From: Exiguobacterium chiriqhucha RW-2
GTDB lineage: Bacteria > Bacillota > Bacilli > Exiguobacteriales > Exiguobacteriaceae
NCBI RefSeq assembly: GCF_000416965.1
Contig: NZ_ATCL01000020.1
Location: 1-64,000, forward strand
DNA: 64,000 nt
Direction of reading: 5' to 3'
Part shown: one piece after another, positions 24,361 through 32,890 of the stretch
How the letters are laid out: the number at the start of each line of letters is the position of its first letter
Position numbering within the stretch: position 1 is the stretch's first letter
The notes under the pieces: generated by a model
Told to the model about the DNA's origin: nothing
The model's database searches: none
The model's input: only the letters and a program-made list of their open reading frames with translations
Translations under genes and position numbers: made by a program

Positions 24361-25203
24361 GGTCCCAGTGACGTCGATGACGACGATTTCCGGTGGGTTG
24401 AACACGCGCGGTACGCTGACGCTATAGTTGAAGCCGCGTCCGATGACGTGGGTGAACGACTCGTGTTCGTACAGGCCGCCGGCATACTTCGGGAAGAAGC
24501 CCTGGTCCGGCGCGTACAGTCCGTTCAATAAATAGGGGATGCGAACCTGTCCGCCGTGGGCATGGCCTGACAGGACCAGATCGAACGGTAGGGCGGCGTA
24601 TGTCTCGACTTGTTCGGCCCGGTGTGACAAGAGCAGACTGAACGCCGTCTCGGTGTCGACATCGCCGAGCGAGGTCAAGGCCGTCTCTTCCCAGCTCGCA
24701 TGAATATTTTCGGTATACGTCCGGAGCGGGTCTTCGAGCCCACCGACGAGGAGATCGACACCGTTGACGTTGACCGAGGCCGTCTCATTCTCGAGCACCG
24801 TCACGCCGTAGGAGCGGAACACGTCTTTGACGTCGTGACGGACGAAATCGTCAGAGCCGTCAATCTCGTGGTTACCGGTCACGAAATACATCGGTGCGAT
24901 GCCCTGCAGCCCTTCAATCAATTCGAAGGAGGCGTCGGGTGAGCGGAAGCGGTCGAGGATATCGCCGGGAAGGGCGATCAAATCCGGTTCCTGTTCCCGC
25001 ACTTTGTCGATTAAGACGCGTTGGTCGTCCCCGTACGAATAGCCGTGTAAATCGGACAACAGGACGACCCGGAACGATTGTCCCGACGCGAGCTTGTCCG
25101 ACTCGATTGCGTAGTTCCGGACGGTCAGTCCGTTATAGAAAGCGGCGAGGAGGAACGCGACCCCGACGCCGATCGTCACATATTTACGTTTGCCTTTGAA
25201 CAT
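24346..25203 (-). CDS. Membrane-anchored calcineurin-like metallophosphoesterase
   Basis: A 285-residue protein with an N-terminal helix (residues 9-27) and a metallophosphoesterase domain. All metal-binding blocks are visible: SDLHGYSYG, LPGDILDRF, VTGNHEID, and SGHAHGGQVRIP. It resembles the YkuE/YpbG group of exported or membrane-bound phosphoesterases, some of which act on UDP-sugar lipids. The substrate is not known. GGAGGCGG precedes the ATG. Confidence 0.88.
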   Translation of the reverse strand: MFKGKRKYVTIGVGVAFLLAAFYNGLTVRNYAIESDKLASGQSFRVVLLSDLHGYSYGDDQRVLIDKVREQEPDLIALPGDILDRFRSPDASFELIEGLQGIAPMYFVTGNHEIDGSDDFVRHDVKDVFRSYGVTVLENETASVNVNGVDLLVGGLEDPLRTYTENIHASWEETALTSLGDVDTETAFSLLLSHRAEQVETYAALPFDLVLSGHAHGGQVRIPYLLNGLYAPDQGFFPKYAGGLYEHESFTHVIGRGFNYSVSVPRVFNPPEIVVIDVTGTGAPQ

Positions 25204-25264
25204 CGTCCGCCTCCTCTCGATGAATCGTTCGTTTCTTCAGTTTACTCTGTTGATGCTCCGGACG

Positions 25265-25291
25265 CAAAAAAAAGCCCGCTCGGAAGCGGGC
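25265..25291 (-). terminator. Terminator of ohr
   Basis: GCCCGCT and AGCGGGC enclose a 4-base loop; on the minus strand nine T residues follow. Confidence 0.9.
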
Positions 25292-25298
25292 CATCGAA

Positions 25299-25712
25299 TT
25301 ATGCTGCTTTAGCAGTCAACTTGACGTCGACATTGCCGCGTGTCGCTTTCGAGTACGGGCAAACTTGGTGTGCCGCTTCGACGAGACGTTCCGCCGTCGC
25401 TTGATCGACACCTTTGATTTCGACTTCGAGTTCGACCGAGATGAAGAAACCTTCATCGTCTTGGTTGAGCGTCACGTGTCCTGTGACGTTCGTGCCGTCT
25501 GTTTTAATACGTTCTTTGCCGATGACGAGGTTCAAGGCGCTACCGAAACATGCCGCGTAACCTGCTGCGAAGAGTTGCTCCGGGTTCGTCGCTTCGTCCG
25601 CGTGTTTTGAGCCAGGCATTGATACGTTCAAGTCGATGACGCCGTCCGTCGATGTGACGCGACCTTCGCGGCCACCGATTGCAGTTGCAGAAGCTGTGAA
25701 TAATGGTTTCAT
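25299..25712 (-). CDS. ohrA: Organic hydroperoxide resistance protein (Ohr/OsmC family)
   Basis: A 137-residue peroxiredoxin-like enzyme that reduces organic hydroperoxides with lipoyl-type reductants. The peroxidatic Cys is in GYAACFGSAL and the resolving Cys in HQVCPYSKATRGN, and the catalytic Arg lies in the early strand region. It is divergent from its regulator gene ohrR with an OhrR-like operator between them. GGAGGAATT precedes the ATG. Confidence 0.95.
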   Translation of the reverse strand: MKPLFTASATAIGGREGRVTSTDGVIDLNVSMPGSKHADEATNPEQLFAAGYAACFGSALNLVIGKERIKTDGTNVTGHVTLNQDDEGFFISVELEVEIKGVDQATAERLVEAAHQVCPYSKATRGNVDVKLTAKAA

Positions 25713-25741
25713 GATTCAATTCCTCCATTTCGTTTTTAGGC

Positions 25742-25765
25742 AATTAAGTTGTGCACAATCTAATT
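25742..25765. promoter_or_regulatory. OhrR operator
   Basis: A 24-base inverted repeat, AATTAAGTTGTG and CACAATCTAATT, pairs at 10 of 12 positions and lies between ohr and ohrR. It closely resembles the AATTAAATTGTA-type half sites known for Bacillus OhrR. OhrR bound here would repress ohr until its cysteine is oxidised. Confidence 0.82.
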
Positions 25766-25830
25766 ATAGGGCAGTCAAACAGATAAGCAAATGATATGCT
25801 TGTCCTAAGACTATAGCCGGAGGAAATTTT

Positions 25831-26277
25831 ATGAAAAGTTCGTTAACATTAGAGCATCAGATCTGTTTTCAGCTCTATACCGCTTCAAAAGAGCTTACGA
25901 GATTATATCGCCCGATTTTGGCACCGTTAAACCTGACATATAGCCAGTACTTGGTCATGCTCGTCTTGTGGGAAGAAGACAATATCGATTTGAAACAGCT
26001 CGGGGATCGACTCACGCTCGATTCGGGCACGTTGTCACCGCTCGTCAAGCGGCTCATGCAACTCGATTACGTGGAGAAAGTGCGGGCGACCGACGACGAG
26101 CGCCGTGTCCTCTTGTCACTCACGCCGTCCGGGAGCGCACTGCGTGAGCAGGCCGAGGAGGTACCGCTCAAAGTGAGTGGTATGCTGAATATAGATGAAG
26201 CGACGTATATCGCTTATATGGAGATGCTCATTGACATCAAGGCGCGCTTGCGTGCGTTCGGTGAGCGAGAGGAGTAA
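25831..26277 (+). CDS. ohrR: MarR-family organic-peroxide sensor OhrR
   Basis: A 148-residue MarR-type repressor. The reactive Cys is in EHQICFQLYTASKEL near residue 12, the position of the sensing cysteine of one-Cys OhrR proteins. The winged helix spans about residues 45-105 with the DERRVLLSLTPSG wing. There is no second conserved Cys, so it probably belongs to the one-Cys class that uses a low-molecular-weight thiol. It is paired with ohr and the operator between them. GGAGGAAAT precedes the ATG. Confidence 0.92.
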   Translation: MKSSLTLEHQICFQLYTASKELTRLYRPILAPLNLTYSQYLVMLVLWEEDNIDLKQLGDRLTLDSGTLSPLVKRLMQLDYVEKVRATDDERRVLLSLTPSGSALREQAEEVPLKVSGMLNIDEATYIAYMEMLIDIKARLRAFGEREE

Positions 26278-26296
26278 GTTTTCGAAAGGAGACGCG

Positions 26297-27223
26297 ATGT
26301 TTCGTAAATTAGTGATTTTATTGCTCGCGATCGGCATGTATGCGGCCTGGAAATTTGAAGTGCCGAACGTGTCGGCGCCGACGAGCATTCAAGTGAAGTC
26401 GACGGAAGTGGCGGAGGAGCAACAAGAACGCTCGACCGACGCCCCGCGCTTCACGAGCCAATATGCCGGGCACGACTGGTACTTGCTCGAGAAGAACGGC
26501 GACCGTAGCCTCGAGTTGATCGATGCTGACGGATCGAAGCAAGGCCAGTATCAGTTCGAGACGGGCAGTATCTTTGAAGGGCTCGTCGTGGGCGAGACGA
26601 CGCGACAACAAGTCGAGCAAATCGGCTTCGATGAGGTCAAGTCATACAATAAGGGATTGAAACGCTATTTGATTCCGGACGACCCGTCGTTCAACGTCTA
26701 TGCGATTGATGATGACTACGTGACGCTGTTCTTCGATCAGCATGACGACGACAAGCTGAAAGCCGTGCTCACCGTCGACCGGGACGTCGAGGAGTCGAGT
26801 GAGGGCTATTACGGTGACGTGTCGGAAGACAATCTCGTCGCGAACGAACAGTTGATGCGAATGCTCATGAACTGGGACCGCCAGAAGTTCGGACTGTCGG
26901 CGCTCGCCGACTATGAGCCGCTATTACCGGTCGTCCGCGCCCATAGTGAGAACATGGCCCGGAACAACTTCTTCAGCCATACGGATCCCGAGGGCCGCGA
27001 CCCGTTCGAGCGGATGAACGAGGCCGGCATCGCGTACTCCCTCGCCGGCGAGAACTTGGCGATGGGGCAGATGAGCGTCTTCCATGCCCACTGGGGACTG
27101 ATGAACTCGCTCGGCCACCGGGAGAATATCTTGAAAGATGGCTTCACCCACGTGTCGGTCGGCCTCGTCTACAATGAGGAGTCGAGCCCGTTCTACACGA
27201 TCAACTTCATCACACCGCGTTAA
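26297..27223 (+). CDS. CAP (SCP/PR1-like) domain protein with N-terminal CAP-associated domain
   Basis: A 308-residue protein. A hydrophobic N-terminal helix (residues 3-15) acts as signal/anchor. Residues ~45-185 match the CAP-associated domain of Bacillus YlbC-type proteins (SLELIDADGSKQG, GLVVGETTRQQV), and 195-308 are the CAP domain with HSENMARNNFFSHTDPEG, AGENLAMGQ and GHRENILKDGF. The domain is extracellular; its biochemical role in Bacilli is not settled. AAAGGAG before this ATG decides the start; a longer frame overlaps ohrR. Confidence 0.87.
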   Translation: MFRKLVILLLAIGMYAAWKFEVPNVSAPTSIQVKSTEVAEEQQERSTDAPRFTSQYAGHDWYLLEKNGDRSLELIDADGSKQGQYQFETGSIFEGLVVGETTRQQVEQIGFDEVKSYNKGLKRYLIPDDPSFNVYAIDDDYVTLFFDQHDDDKLKAVLTVDRDVEESSEGYYGDVSEDNLVANEQLMRMLMNWDRQKFGLSALADYEPLLPVVRAHSENMARNNFFSHTDPEGRDPFERMNEAGIAYSLAGENLAMGQMSVFHAHWGLMNSLGHRENILKDGFTHVSVGLVYNEESSPFYTINFITPR

Positions 27224-27225
27224 CA

Positions 27226-27264
27226 AAAAGGATGGCCTGCCGGATTGCGGCGGACCATCCTTTT
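27226..27264. terminator. Bidirectional terminator
   Basis: AAAAGGATGG and CCATCCTTTT lie between convergent genes with an internal GC-rich loop. Confidence 0.85.
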
Positions 27265-27266
27265 AC

Positions 27267-27740
27267 TTATAAGAGACGTTTGACGGCCGTCTCGATCTCA
27301 TCCGGCGTCGTTTGCGGCGAGAACCGTTCGATGACATTGCCGTTCCGGTCGACGAGGAACTTCGTGAAGTTCCACTTGATTGTCTTCGAACCGAGCAGGC
27401 CTGGTGCTTCTTTCGATAAGTATTGGAAGAGTGGGTGGGCGTCTTTGCCGTTCACGTCTACTTTGGCGAACATCGGGAACGTCACGCCGTAGTTCAATTG
27501 ACAGAACTCGTTGATTTCCTCGTTTGACCCCGGGTCTTGATTGCCGAACTGGTTGCATGGGAAGCCGAGGATATGGAACCCTTGACCCTGATAACGTTCA
27601 TATAATTTCTCGAGTCCATCGAGTTGCGGGGTGAAGCCGCACTTGCTCGCCGTGTTGACGATTAATAGGACGTCACCCTCGTATTTGGATAGCGGTTGGA
27701 GCTTGCCGCTCATGTCGGCCGCTTCATATTGATAGATCAT
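27267..27740 (-). CDS. Glutathione peroxidase-family thiol peroxidase
   Basis: A 157-residue thioredoxin-fold peroxidase. The active-site block is [12 protein letters not shown] with the peroxidatic Cys, followed by [13 protein letters not shown] with the resolving Cys and catalytic Gln, and [13 protein letters not shown] with the catalytic Trp/Asn. In Bacilli such enzymes (BsaA-like) use thioredoxin rather than glutathione. AAGGGGGAA precedes the ATG. Confidence 0.94.
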   Translation of the reverse strand: MIYQYEAADMSGKLQPLSKYEGDVLLIVNTASKCGFTPQLDGLEKLYERYQGQGFHILGFPCNQFGNQDPGSNEEINEFCQLNYGVTFPMFAKVDVNGKDAHPLFQYLSKEAPGLLGSKTIKWNFTKFLVDRNGNVIERFSPQTTPDEIETAVKRLL

Positions 27741-27903
27741 GTTGATTCCCCCTTTTTTCTTTTCATTATACCAATCGCGATTTCAAGACACGACTTTGAA
27801 CCGGTTGTTCGCAATCAAATTGTCATGAAATGATGAAGTCGTTGTTACAATGAAACGTGATGGACGGCGTATAATGAGACTCGTTGTAGAAAGGAAAGGT
27901 GTC

Positions 27904-28425
27904 ATGTACATATTGAAAAATGAATTTATATGGATCGGTTTGATCCTGATTGGCTTATTCTTCTCGAGCGCGACCCCGTATTCGGACCAAAGCATCGTCT
28001 CACCACTTGAACGCATCAATTGGACGTGGGCCGAGCCCATCCTCGCGACCGTCGACTTCGAGTATGCCGGAGGACCGGTATCGCTCGAGGCGAAAGGGAG
28101 TGCCGGCTTGATTGAGTTCTTGATTCGGAAAGCGGCGCACTTCACCGTCTTCTTCGCACTCGGGGCACTTCTCGTCAAAGCGGTGTCGCGCACGCGACTC
28201 CATGCTGGGCTGACGCTCTTGTTCGCCTGGGCGCTCGCGAACACGGTCGCCATCTTTGATGAGTTCCATCAAAGTTTGACGCCCGAGCGGACGCCGCTCA
28301 TCCAAGACATCATGCTCGACAGTTTTGGTGCCGCCTGTGGCATCCTCTTGATTGGCGGGTTTCTGCTGTTCAAACAAGGACGTCATAAACGGTCACGATC
28401 GGGATTCGTGTCTCCAAGGTGGTAA
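27904..28425 (+). CDS. VanZ-like family membrane protein
   Basis: A 173-residue protein with four predicted helices and the VanZ signature features: FFSSATPYSDQS in the first external loop, RKAAHFTVFFALGALL in helix 2, and DEFHQSLTPERTPLIQDIMLDSFGAACGI, the conserved Glu/Phe/His and Asp block. The relation to VanZ does not imply glycopeptide resistance. AAAGGAAAGG precedes the chosen ATG, and a TATAAT at 27870-27875 overlaps the earlier candidate start, which excludes the longer frame. Confidence 0.88.
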   Translation: MYILKNEFIWIGLILIGLFFSSATPYSDQSIVSPLERINWTWAEPILATVDFEYAGGPVSLEAKGSAGLIEFLIRKAAHFTVFFALGALLVKAVSRTRLHAGLTLLFAWALANTVAIFDEFHQSLTPERTPLIQDIMLDSFGAACGILLIGGFLLFKQGRHKRSRSGFVSPRW

Positions 28426-28715
28426 AAAAATCGTATAGGTAGTTATTTGAAAAGCGCTTTCATGAAGTGCTTTTCTTTTTGATTTATAACGTTTGTGTGA
28501 CAAGAAAAATTGCAAAAGCCCTTTATACCCCCATTTTTAAACGGATAAAACCTAAAACAGGTCAATGTAATGGGAATGAAATATAAGTGTAAAATAACTT
28601 TAGGTTTAGATTGCTATAATGAGTCTCAGAGCGATATCGAATTTCGCCTATTAATTTATAATTTATGCGATCTATATTATATAGAAATTCAGAGAACTCA
28701 GCGGAGGGAAGCACA
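28426..28715. promoter_or_regulatory. Intergenic region with VanZ terminator and M23 promoter
   Basis: A hairpin, GAAAAGCGCTT with AAGTGCTTTTC (about 28450-28476), ends the upstream gene. Before the M23 gene there is an extended -10, TG-C-TATAAT (28612-28620), with a poor -35, leaving a 5' leader of about 90 bases. I see no gene or clear riboswitch in it. Confidence 0.6.
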
Positions 28716-30020
28716 TTGGTTAACTTGAAGAAACTTGCAGCAACCGTCACTTTAGGAGCTCTTCTCATTAGCGGCACGACACCTGGCTATGCAGCGTCAC
28801 TTACAGACAAGCAGAAAAAGGTGCAACAGCAGCAACAACAGAATAACAGTGAACAGAGCAAAGCGAACGCCTCGATCAAAAAACGTGAACAGGCGATCAG
28901 CAAAGAGCAGCAAGAAATCAACAAGTTAGATGCTGAACTCCAAGACGTCATCAACGACGTCGCGCAAAAGAAAGCTGAGATTCGTGCAACACAACAAAAA
29001 ATTGCAGCCCTTCAAAAGCAGATTAAACAATATGAAGCAAAAATGAAGGCGCAAGAAGAGCTCATGAAAGAGCGCATGGCCACAATGCAAAAAAATGGCG
29101 GCGGCTCGATCGACTGGGCAGAGTTCATCTTCGGATCGAAAGACTTCGGTGACTTGCTCACACGCATGATCACAGCTGGTACGATTCAAGAGAACGACAA
29201 ACAAATCTTCGAAGAGTATCAAGCGACGAAAGAAAAATTGGCAGCAGCGCAAGCTGAGTTGAAAGCCGAGCGCGATGCTCTCGTGAAACAAAAAGAAGAA
29301 CTCGAACAACGTCAAAAGACGCTCAACAAGAAAATGAAAGAGCGCGCAGCGAAGATTAAGAAACTCAACGCTGAGAAAGTGAAGTTCGAATCGAAATTGA
29401 TGAGCCTCCAAGAAATGGAATCAACACTCAAAGCGCAAGAGAAAGCCATCAAGGCTGAAATGGAAGCACAACGTCGTGCGGCTGAAGAAGCGAAACGTGC
29501 GGCAGCGGCGGCAGCGGCTGCGAAGAAAAAACAAGCGACAAACACTGGCGCTAGCGCGATTAGCACACCGACAGCGTCGGCAGCGGCATCTTCTGTACCG
29601 GCAAGCGGCGGCATGTTCCAACGTCCGGCAAACGGTCGTCTCTCACAAGGATGGGGCGCGGCGAGCGGTGCGAACGGTTACTCGTTCCACAACGGACTTG
29701 ATATCGCAGCACCGGTCGGCACACCGATCAACGCAGCACAAACAGGTACGGTCACGACAGCTGGATGGGGTGGCGCTTACGGGAACCACGTCATCATCAC
29801 GCACGTCTTGAACGGTCAAGTTTGGACGACGGTATATGCACACATGAGCTCGGTATCGGTATCGGCCGGCCAACGTGTGACGCAAGGGCAACACATCGGC
29901 GGCATGGGTAGCACAGGGAACTCGACTGGCTCACACTTGCACTTCGAAATCCACCGTGGTGGTTACTCGTACTCATCTTCGAGCGCGGGCAGCACGGTCA
30001 ACCCAGCTTCATTCTTCTAA
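28716..30020 (+). CDS. Secreted peptidoglycan hydrolase: PcsB/CwlO-like coiled coil plus M23 (LytM) peptidase
   Basis: A 434-residue exported protein. A signal peptide (LKKLAATVTLGALLIS, cleavage probably after GYAA near residue 30) is followed by a long coiled coil with Gln/Lys/Glu heptads (about 35-270) containing the PcsB-type block GSIDWAEFIFGSKDFGDLL. An Ala/Ser/Thr-rich linker leads to the M23 domain (~315-434) with metal motifs HNGLDIAAP and HLHFEIHRGG. It should cut peptidoglycan cross-links, and the coiled coil suggests control by FtsEX as for EnvC/PcsB/CwlO. The TTG start has GGAGGG 7 bases upstream. Confidence 0.9.
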   Translation: MVNLKKLAATVTLGALLISGTTPGYAASLTDKQKKVQQQQQQNNSEQSKANASIKKREQAISKEQQEINKLDAELQDVINDVAQKKAEIRATQQKIAALQKQIKQYEAKMKAQEELMKERMATMQKNGGGSIDWAEFIFGSKDFGDLLTRMITAGTIQENDKQIFEEYQATKEKLAAAQAELKAERDALVKQKEELEQRQKTLNKKMKERAAKIKKLNAEKVKFESKLMSLQEMESTLKAQEKAIKAEMEAQRRAAEEAKRAAAAAAAAKKKQATNTGASAISTPTASAAASSVPASGGMFQRPANGRLSQGWGAASGANGYSFHNGLDIAAPVGTPINAAQTGTVTTAGWGGAYGNHVIITHVLNGQVWTTVYAHMSSVSVSAGQRVTQGQHIGGMGSTGNSTGSHLHFEIHRGGYSYSSSSAGSTVNPASFF

Positions 30021-30028
30021 GCCTATAC

Positions 30029-30063
30029 AAAAAGTGATCGACGAACGCGTCGATCACTTTTTT
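30029..30063. terminator. Bidirectional terminator
   Basis: A perfect stem, AAAAAGTGATCGACG with CGTCGATCACTTTTT, separates convergent genes. Confidence 0.92.
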
Positions 30064-30260
30064 GTTGCCTTGTACGCGATAAAGGTCAGCAGGGCGGCGC
30101 CGATGACGCTCAGCCAGAGCGTGTCCCAGTTCGGGTCGTCGAGCATGCTCCGGCCGCCGAGAAACACCATATAGCCGAGCACGGCGAGTGTGACGACCGT
30201 CAAGGCGGTCAACCGTACCCGGCGCGGGATGCGGAGCCACCAACCGAATAATCTGTTCAT
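30054..30260 (-). CDS. Small membrane protein with two helices
   Basis: A 68-residue protein with a basic N-terminus (NRLFGWWLRIPRRVR), one hydrophobic segment at about 18-36 and a second at about 47-64, ending in Lys residues. GGAGGCG stands 8-9 bases before the ATG. I do not recognise a family. The terminator at its end and the clear ribosome site support a real gene. Confidence 0.6.
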   Translation of the reverse strand: MNRLFGWWLRIPRRVRLTALTVVTLAVLGYMVFLGGRSMLDDPNWDTLWLSVIGAALLTFIAYKATKK

Positions 30261-30302
30261 CAAAAATCGCCTCCACCTACAGTATAGGGGAGGCGCATCA
30301 AA

Positions 30303-31148
30303 TCAGCTAGGCAATCGAATCCACGCCGAAGTGAAGATTCTTTCATAACCGACTTCTTTGTAAATCTTGTTCGATGTCGGGTTGCTCAAATCCGTATAGA
30401 GCGTACAATATTGTTTCGACGTCAAGAGCTCCCGGCTTAGCTCGGCGACGAGCGAGCGGGCATAGCCGCGCTTGCGCAACGCTTTTGGCGTGTAGACAAA
30501 CGAGACAGTGACGCCGTTCGCGGTCTCGCGCGATTTCTTCGCACACGAGACGACCTTGCCGTCGACTTCCCAGACGTACACTTCTTGATTCTCGAGCATC
30601 GTCGCAATCTTTTGTGTCGCGTTTGCCTTCGACGAGACCGGTAAACCGGTATCCTTTTCGAACGCGTTATACGCCTTCACGAGGAATGCCTCATCGTCCT
30701 CGGTCGCCCGTCGCATCGACCCTTCCGACAGCGGGATGTCGTTGACGTGATCTAGACGATACAGACCTTGCTCCATGAAGACTTTCGGCTCACGCGCCGT
30801 CAGGATGTACCAGAGCGTGTAGAAATTCATCGCCAGATCAGCTTGCGAGACGACCTCGGTGAATGGGATATCACCATTTAATAGTTCAGGCACGAGCAGA
30901 CGAAGGACGTCATCCTCTCGCTCGTGCTTCACGAGCACATAGTTGAGTGGATGGGGCGGTGTGACTTGCAGGATCGCGAGCACATTACCGTCATCTTCGA
31001 CGGTCAGTTGATGATACGACTCGTATCGGCCTTGTTTGATGGCATCGAGCACGCCAATCATCAAGCTGTTCTCGGCCTCATGTTCGAGCAGGTGGGGCAT
31101 GACACGTTCTTCAAATCCGGATAGGTCGTTCCAACGAATCAGTTCCAT
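30303..31148 (-). CDS. GNAT-family N-acetyltransferase
   Basis: A 281-residue protein. The C-terminal ~130 residues are a GNAT domain with the acetyl-CoA-binding motif VYTPKALRKRGYARSLV and a final block NKIYKEVGYERI. The N-terminal half looks like a degenerate acetyltransferase-like domain, as in two-domain GNAT proteins of Bacilli. The acceptor is unknown. GAAAGGGTG precedes the ATG. Confidence 0.85.
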   Translation of the reverse strand: MELIRWNDLSGFEERVMPHLLEHEAENSLMIGVLDAIKQGRYESYHQLTVEDDGNVLAILQVTPPHPLNYVLVKHEREDDVLRLLVPELLNGDIPFTEVVSQADLAMNFYTLWYILTAREPKVFMEQGLYRLDHVNDIPLSEGSMRRATEDDEAFLVKAYNAFEKDTGLPVSSKANATQKIATMLENQEVYVWEVDGKVVSCAKKSRETANGVTVSFVYTPKALRKRGYARSLVAELSRELLTSKQYCTLYTDLSNPTSNKIYKEVGYERIFTSAWIRLPS

Positions 31149-31176
31149 ATGAACACCCTTTCATCGTATGTATACG

Positions 31177-31210
31177 AAACGGGCAAACCTGATGGCTTGC
31201 CCGTTTTTTT
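31177..31210. terminator. Terminator-like hairpin between symporter and GNAT genes
   Basis: AAACGGGCAA and TTGCCCGTTT form a strong stem. The longer T-run is on the plus strand, although the flanking genes are both on the minus strand, so it may be a weaker terminator for the symporter gene. Confidence 0.55.
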
Positions 31211-31234
31211 CATTCTATCAAATTATAGATGAAA

Positions 31235-32440
31235 TTACGCGATTTCTTCGCGTTCTTTTGCGTCATCCAAAATGTTGGTGTTGCGTTTGAAGTAATGAAC
31301 GATTTTGGCGATGGCGCCGTCTCCCGTGACGTTTGTCGCCGTACCGAAGCTATCTTGTGCCAAGTAGAGGGCGATGACAAGACTGAGCATCGTTTCGCTG
31401 AATCCGAGCATCGAACCGAACAAACCGAGCGAGGCCATGACGGCTCCACCTGGTACGCCTGGTGCTGCGATCATCGTGACGCCGAGGGCGAGGATGAACG
31501 GGAGCACGATGGCGAATGACATCGGCATGCCGTTCAAGTACATGAGGGCGACACCGACCGATGTGAGCGTGATTGTCGACCCTGACAAGTGGATGGTCGC
31601 ACAGAGCGGCACCACGAAGTTGGCGACGCCTTCGTCCGTGTTGTTCGCTTTCGCCTGACGAAGTGTGACCGGGATTGTCGCCGCTGACGACTGTGTCCCG
31701 ATGGCTGTGAAGTAAGCCGGCATCATCGTCTTCAAGAGACGAAGTGGGTTCTCTTTGTTGAGAGCACCTGCGACTGAGTATTGAATCAAGAGCATCGTCA
31801 AGTGAAGGACGATGATCGTGACGAAGACGAGCGAGAACACCGAGAGAATCTCAGCGACTTGTCCGGCGTACGTCATGTTCATGAAAATTCCGGCGATGTG
31901 AATCGGTAATAGTGGAATGATGACTTTGCTGATGAGTAGTTCAATGATATCGCGGAAATCCATGGCCAAATCGAGCGAGCGCTTGCTTTCGATGGCGGCA
32001 ATCCCGATGCCGATGACGAAGGCGAGAATGAGCGCCGTCATGACGCCGAATACCGGTGGAATCTCGAACTCCATGAAGCTTTTCAAAAGAGCTTCTTCAG
32101 GGTTTTCAGCAGAGGCCGTACTGCGTGACAAGATTTGCGGGAACAAGTTGCTCGTCGTGAAGTAGGCGAGCGTCCCGGCAACGACTGTTGATACGTAAGC
32201 GATGGCGGCCGTCAAACCGACCAATTTCCCAGCGCCTTTTCCAAGTTCCCCGATTCCTGGAATGATGAAAGCGAGAATGATTAGTGGGATGGCGAAGCCT
32301 AAGAACTGCCCAAAGACTGCGTTGAACGTGACAAACGTCCGGACAATCCAGTTCTGGCTTTCTGGTACGATGCTACCGAGTAGAATCCCGAATGCGATAG
32401 CGATGATGATGCGACCTAGAAGGCCAATACGTAATTTCAA
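31235..32440 (-). CDS. Dicarboxylate/amino-acid:cation symporter (SLC1/DAACS family)
   Basis: A ~401-residue sodium- or proton-coupled symporter with about eight helices and two re-entrant hairpins. Family motifs: the serine-rich hairpin GTQSSAATIPVTL, the NMTYAG block in place of the usual NMDGT, HLSGSTITLTSVGVALM, and the final GDSG-like region APGVPGGAV and DSFGTATNVTGDGA. Substrates are probably glutamate, dicarboxylates or neutral amino acids such as serine/threonine. The TTG start is preferred since AGAGAGG is then 9 bases upstream; it would touch the alternative ATG directly. Confidence 0.87.
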   Translation of the reverse strand: MKLRIGLLGRIIIAIAFGILLGSIVPESQNWIVRTFVTFNAVFGQFLGFAIPLIILAFIIPGIGELGKGAGKLVGLTAAIAYVSTVVAGTLAYFTTSNLFPQILSRSTASAENPEEALLKSFMEFEIPPVFGVMTALILAFVIGIGIAAIESKRSLDLAMDFRDIIELLISKVIIPLLPIHIAGIFMNMTYAGQVAEILSVFSLVFVTIIVLHLTMLLIQYSVAGALNKENPLRLLKTMMPAYFTAIGTQSSAATIPVTLRQAKANNTDEGVANFVVPLCATIHLSGSTITLTSVGVALMYLNGMPMSFAIVLPFILALGVTMIAAPGVPGGAVMASLGLFGSMLGFSETMLSLVIALYLAQDSFGTATNVTGDGAIAKIVHYFKRNTNILDDAKEREEIA

Positions 32441-32660
32441 ATAAATCATCCTCTCTTAATGTTTGAATTGTTGCTATTTTCGCACATTTAGCGACGTGTT
32501 GCCACCCTATCTTTCATTTTTCAACGAAGATTGACGTTTGACAACTTTGAAATAGGGTATCACAAAATGTTGGAGTGGAAAAGGGAGGGACCTTCTTCTT
32601 TTCCTAATATACAAACGATGTTATGATTAATTTTGAATAGACGTAAAGGAGGGGTGACGC
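32441..32660. promoter_or_regulatory. Divergent intergenic region between symporter and zapA
   Basis: The region is AT-rich with no gene. TTGACG (32531-32536) and TAGGGT (32553-32558), 16 bases apart, form a weak candidate promoter for the zapA operon; a second TTGACA overlaps at 32538-32543. I could not settle a promoter for the minus-strand symporter. Confidence 0.35.
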
Positions 32661-32882
32661 GTGCAGGTACAACGAACAACGATTCATATCGCGGGTCAGG
32701 ACTATACGATCGTCAGCGAAGAGCCGGCCGATCATGTGAGGGAAGTGGGCTTTCTGGTCGATAGCAAGATCCGTGAGATTCGTGAACAGTCCCCTCATCT
32801 AGACGCTCGTCAGGCAGCGGTGCTCGCCGCTATCCAAATCGCGAGTGATCACGTCAAAACTAAACGAAATACGGGAGAATAA
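32661..32882 (+). CDS. zapA: Cell-division protein ZapA
   Basis: A 73-residue protein that bundles FtsZ filaments at the division ring. The N-terminal beta part (TTIHIAGQDYTIVSEEPADHVREVG) and the C-terminal helix (ARQAAVLAAIQIASDH) match short Bacillus-type ZapA. The start is GTG with GGAGGGGTG upstream. It heads the conserved zapA-cvpA-polX-mutS2 cluster found in Bacilli. Confidence 0.93.
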   Translation: MQVQRTTIHIAGQDYTIVSEEPADHVREVGFLVDSKIREIREQSPHLDARQAAVLAAIQIASDHVKTKRNTGE

Positions 32883-32890
32883 ATCACTTT

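Noticed and set aside
27783-28253. Minus-strand frame over the VanZ-like gene
   Set aside because: The plus-strand gene has a clear family signature and ribosome site; the opposite frame has neither.
28801-29530. Glu/Gln/Lys-rich repeats as a possible tandem DNA repeat
   Set aside because: They are the coding sequence of the coiled coil in the M23 protein, not a DNA repeat element.
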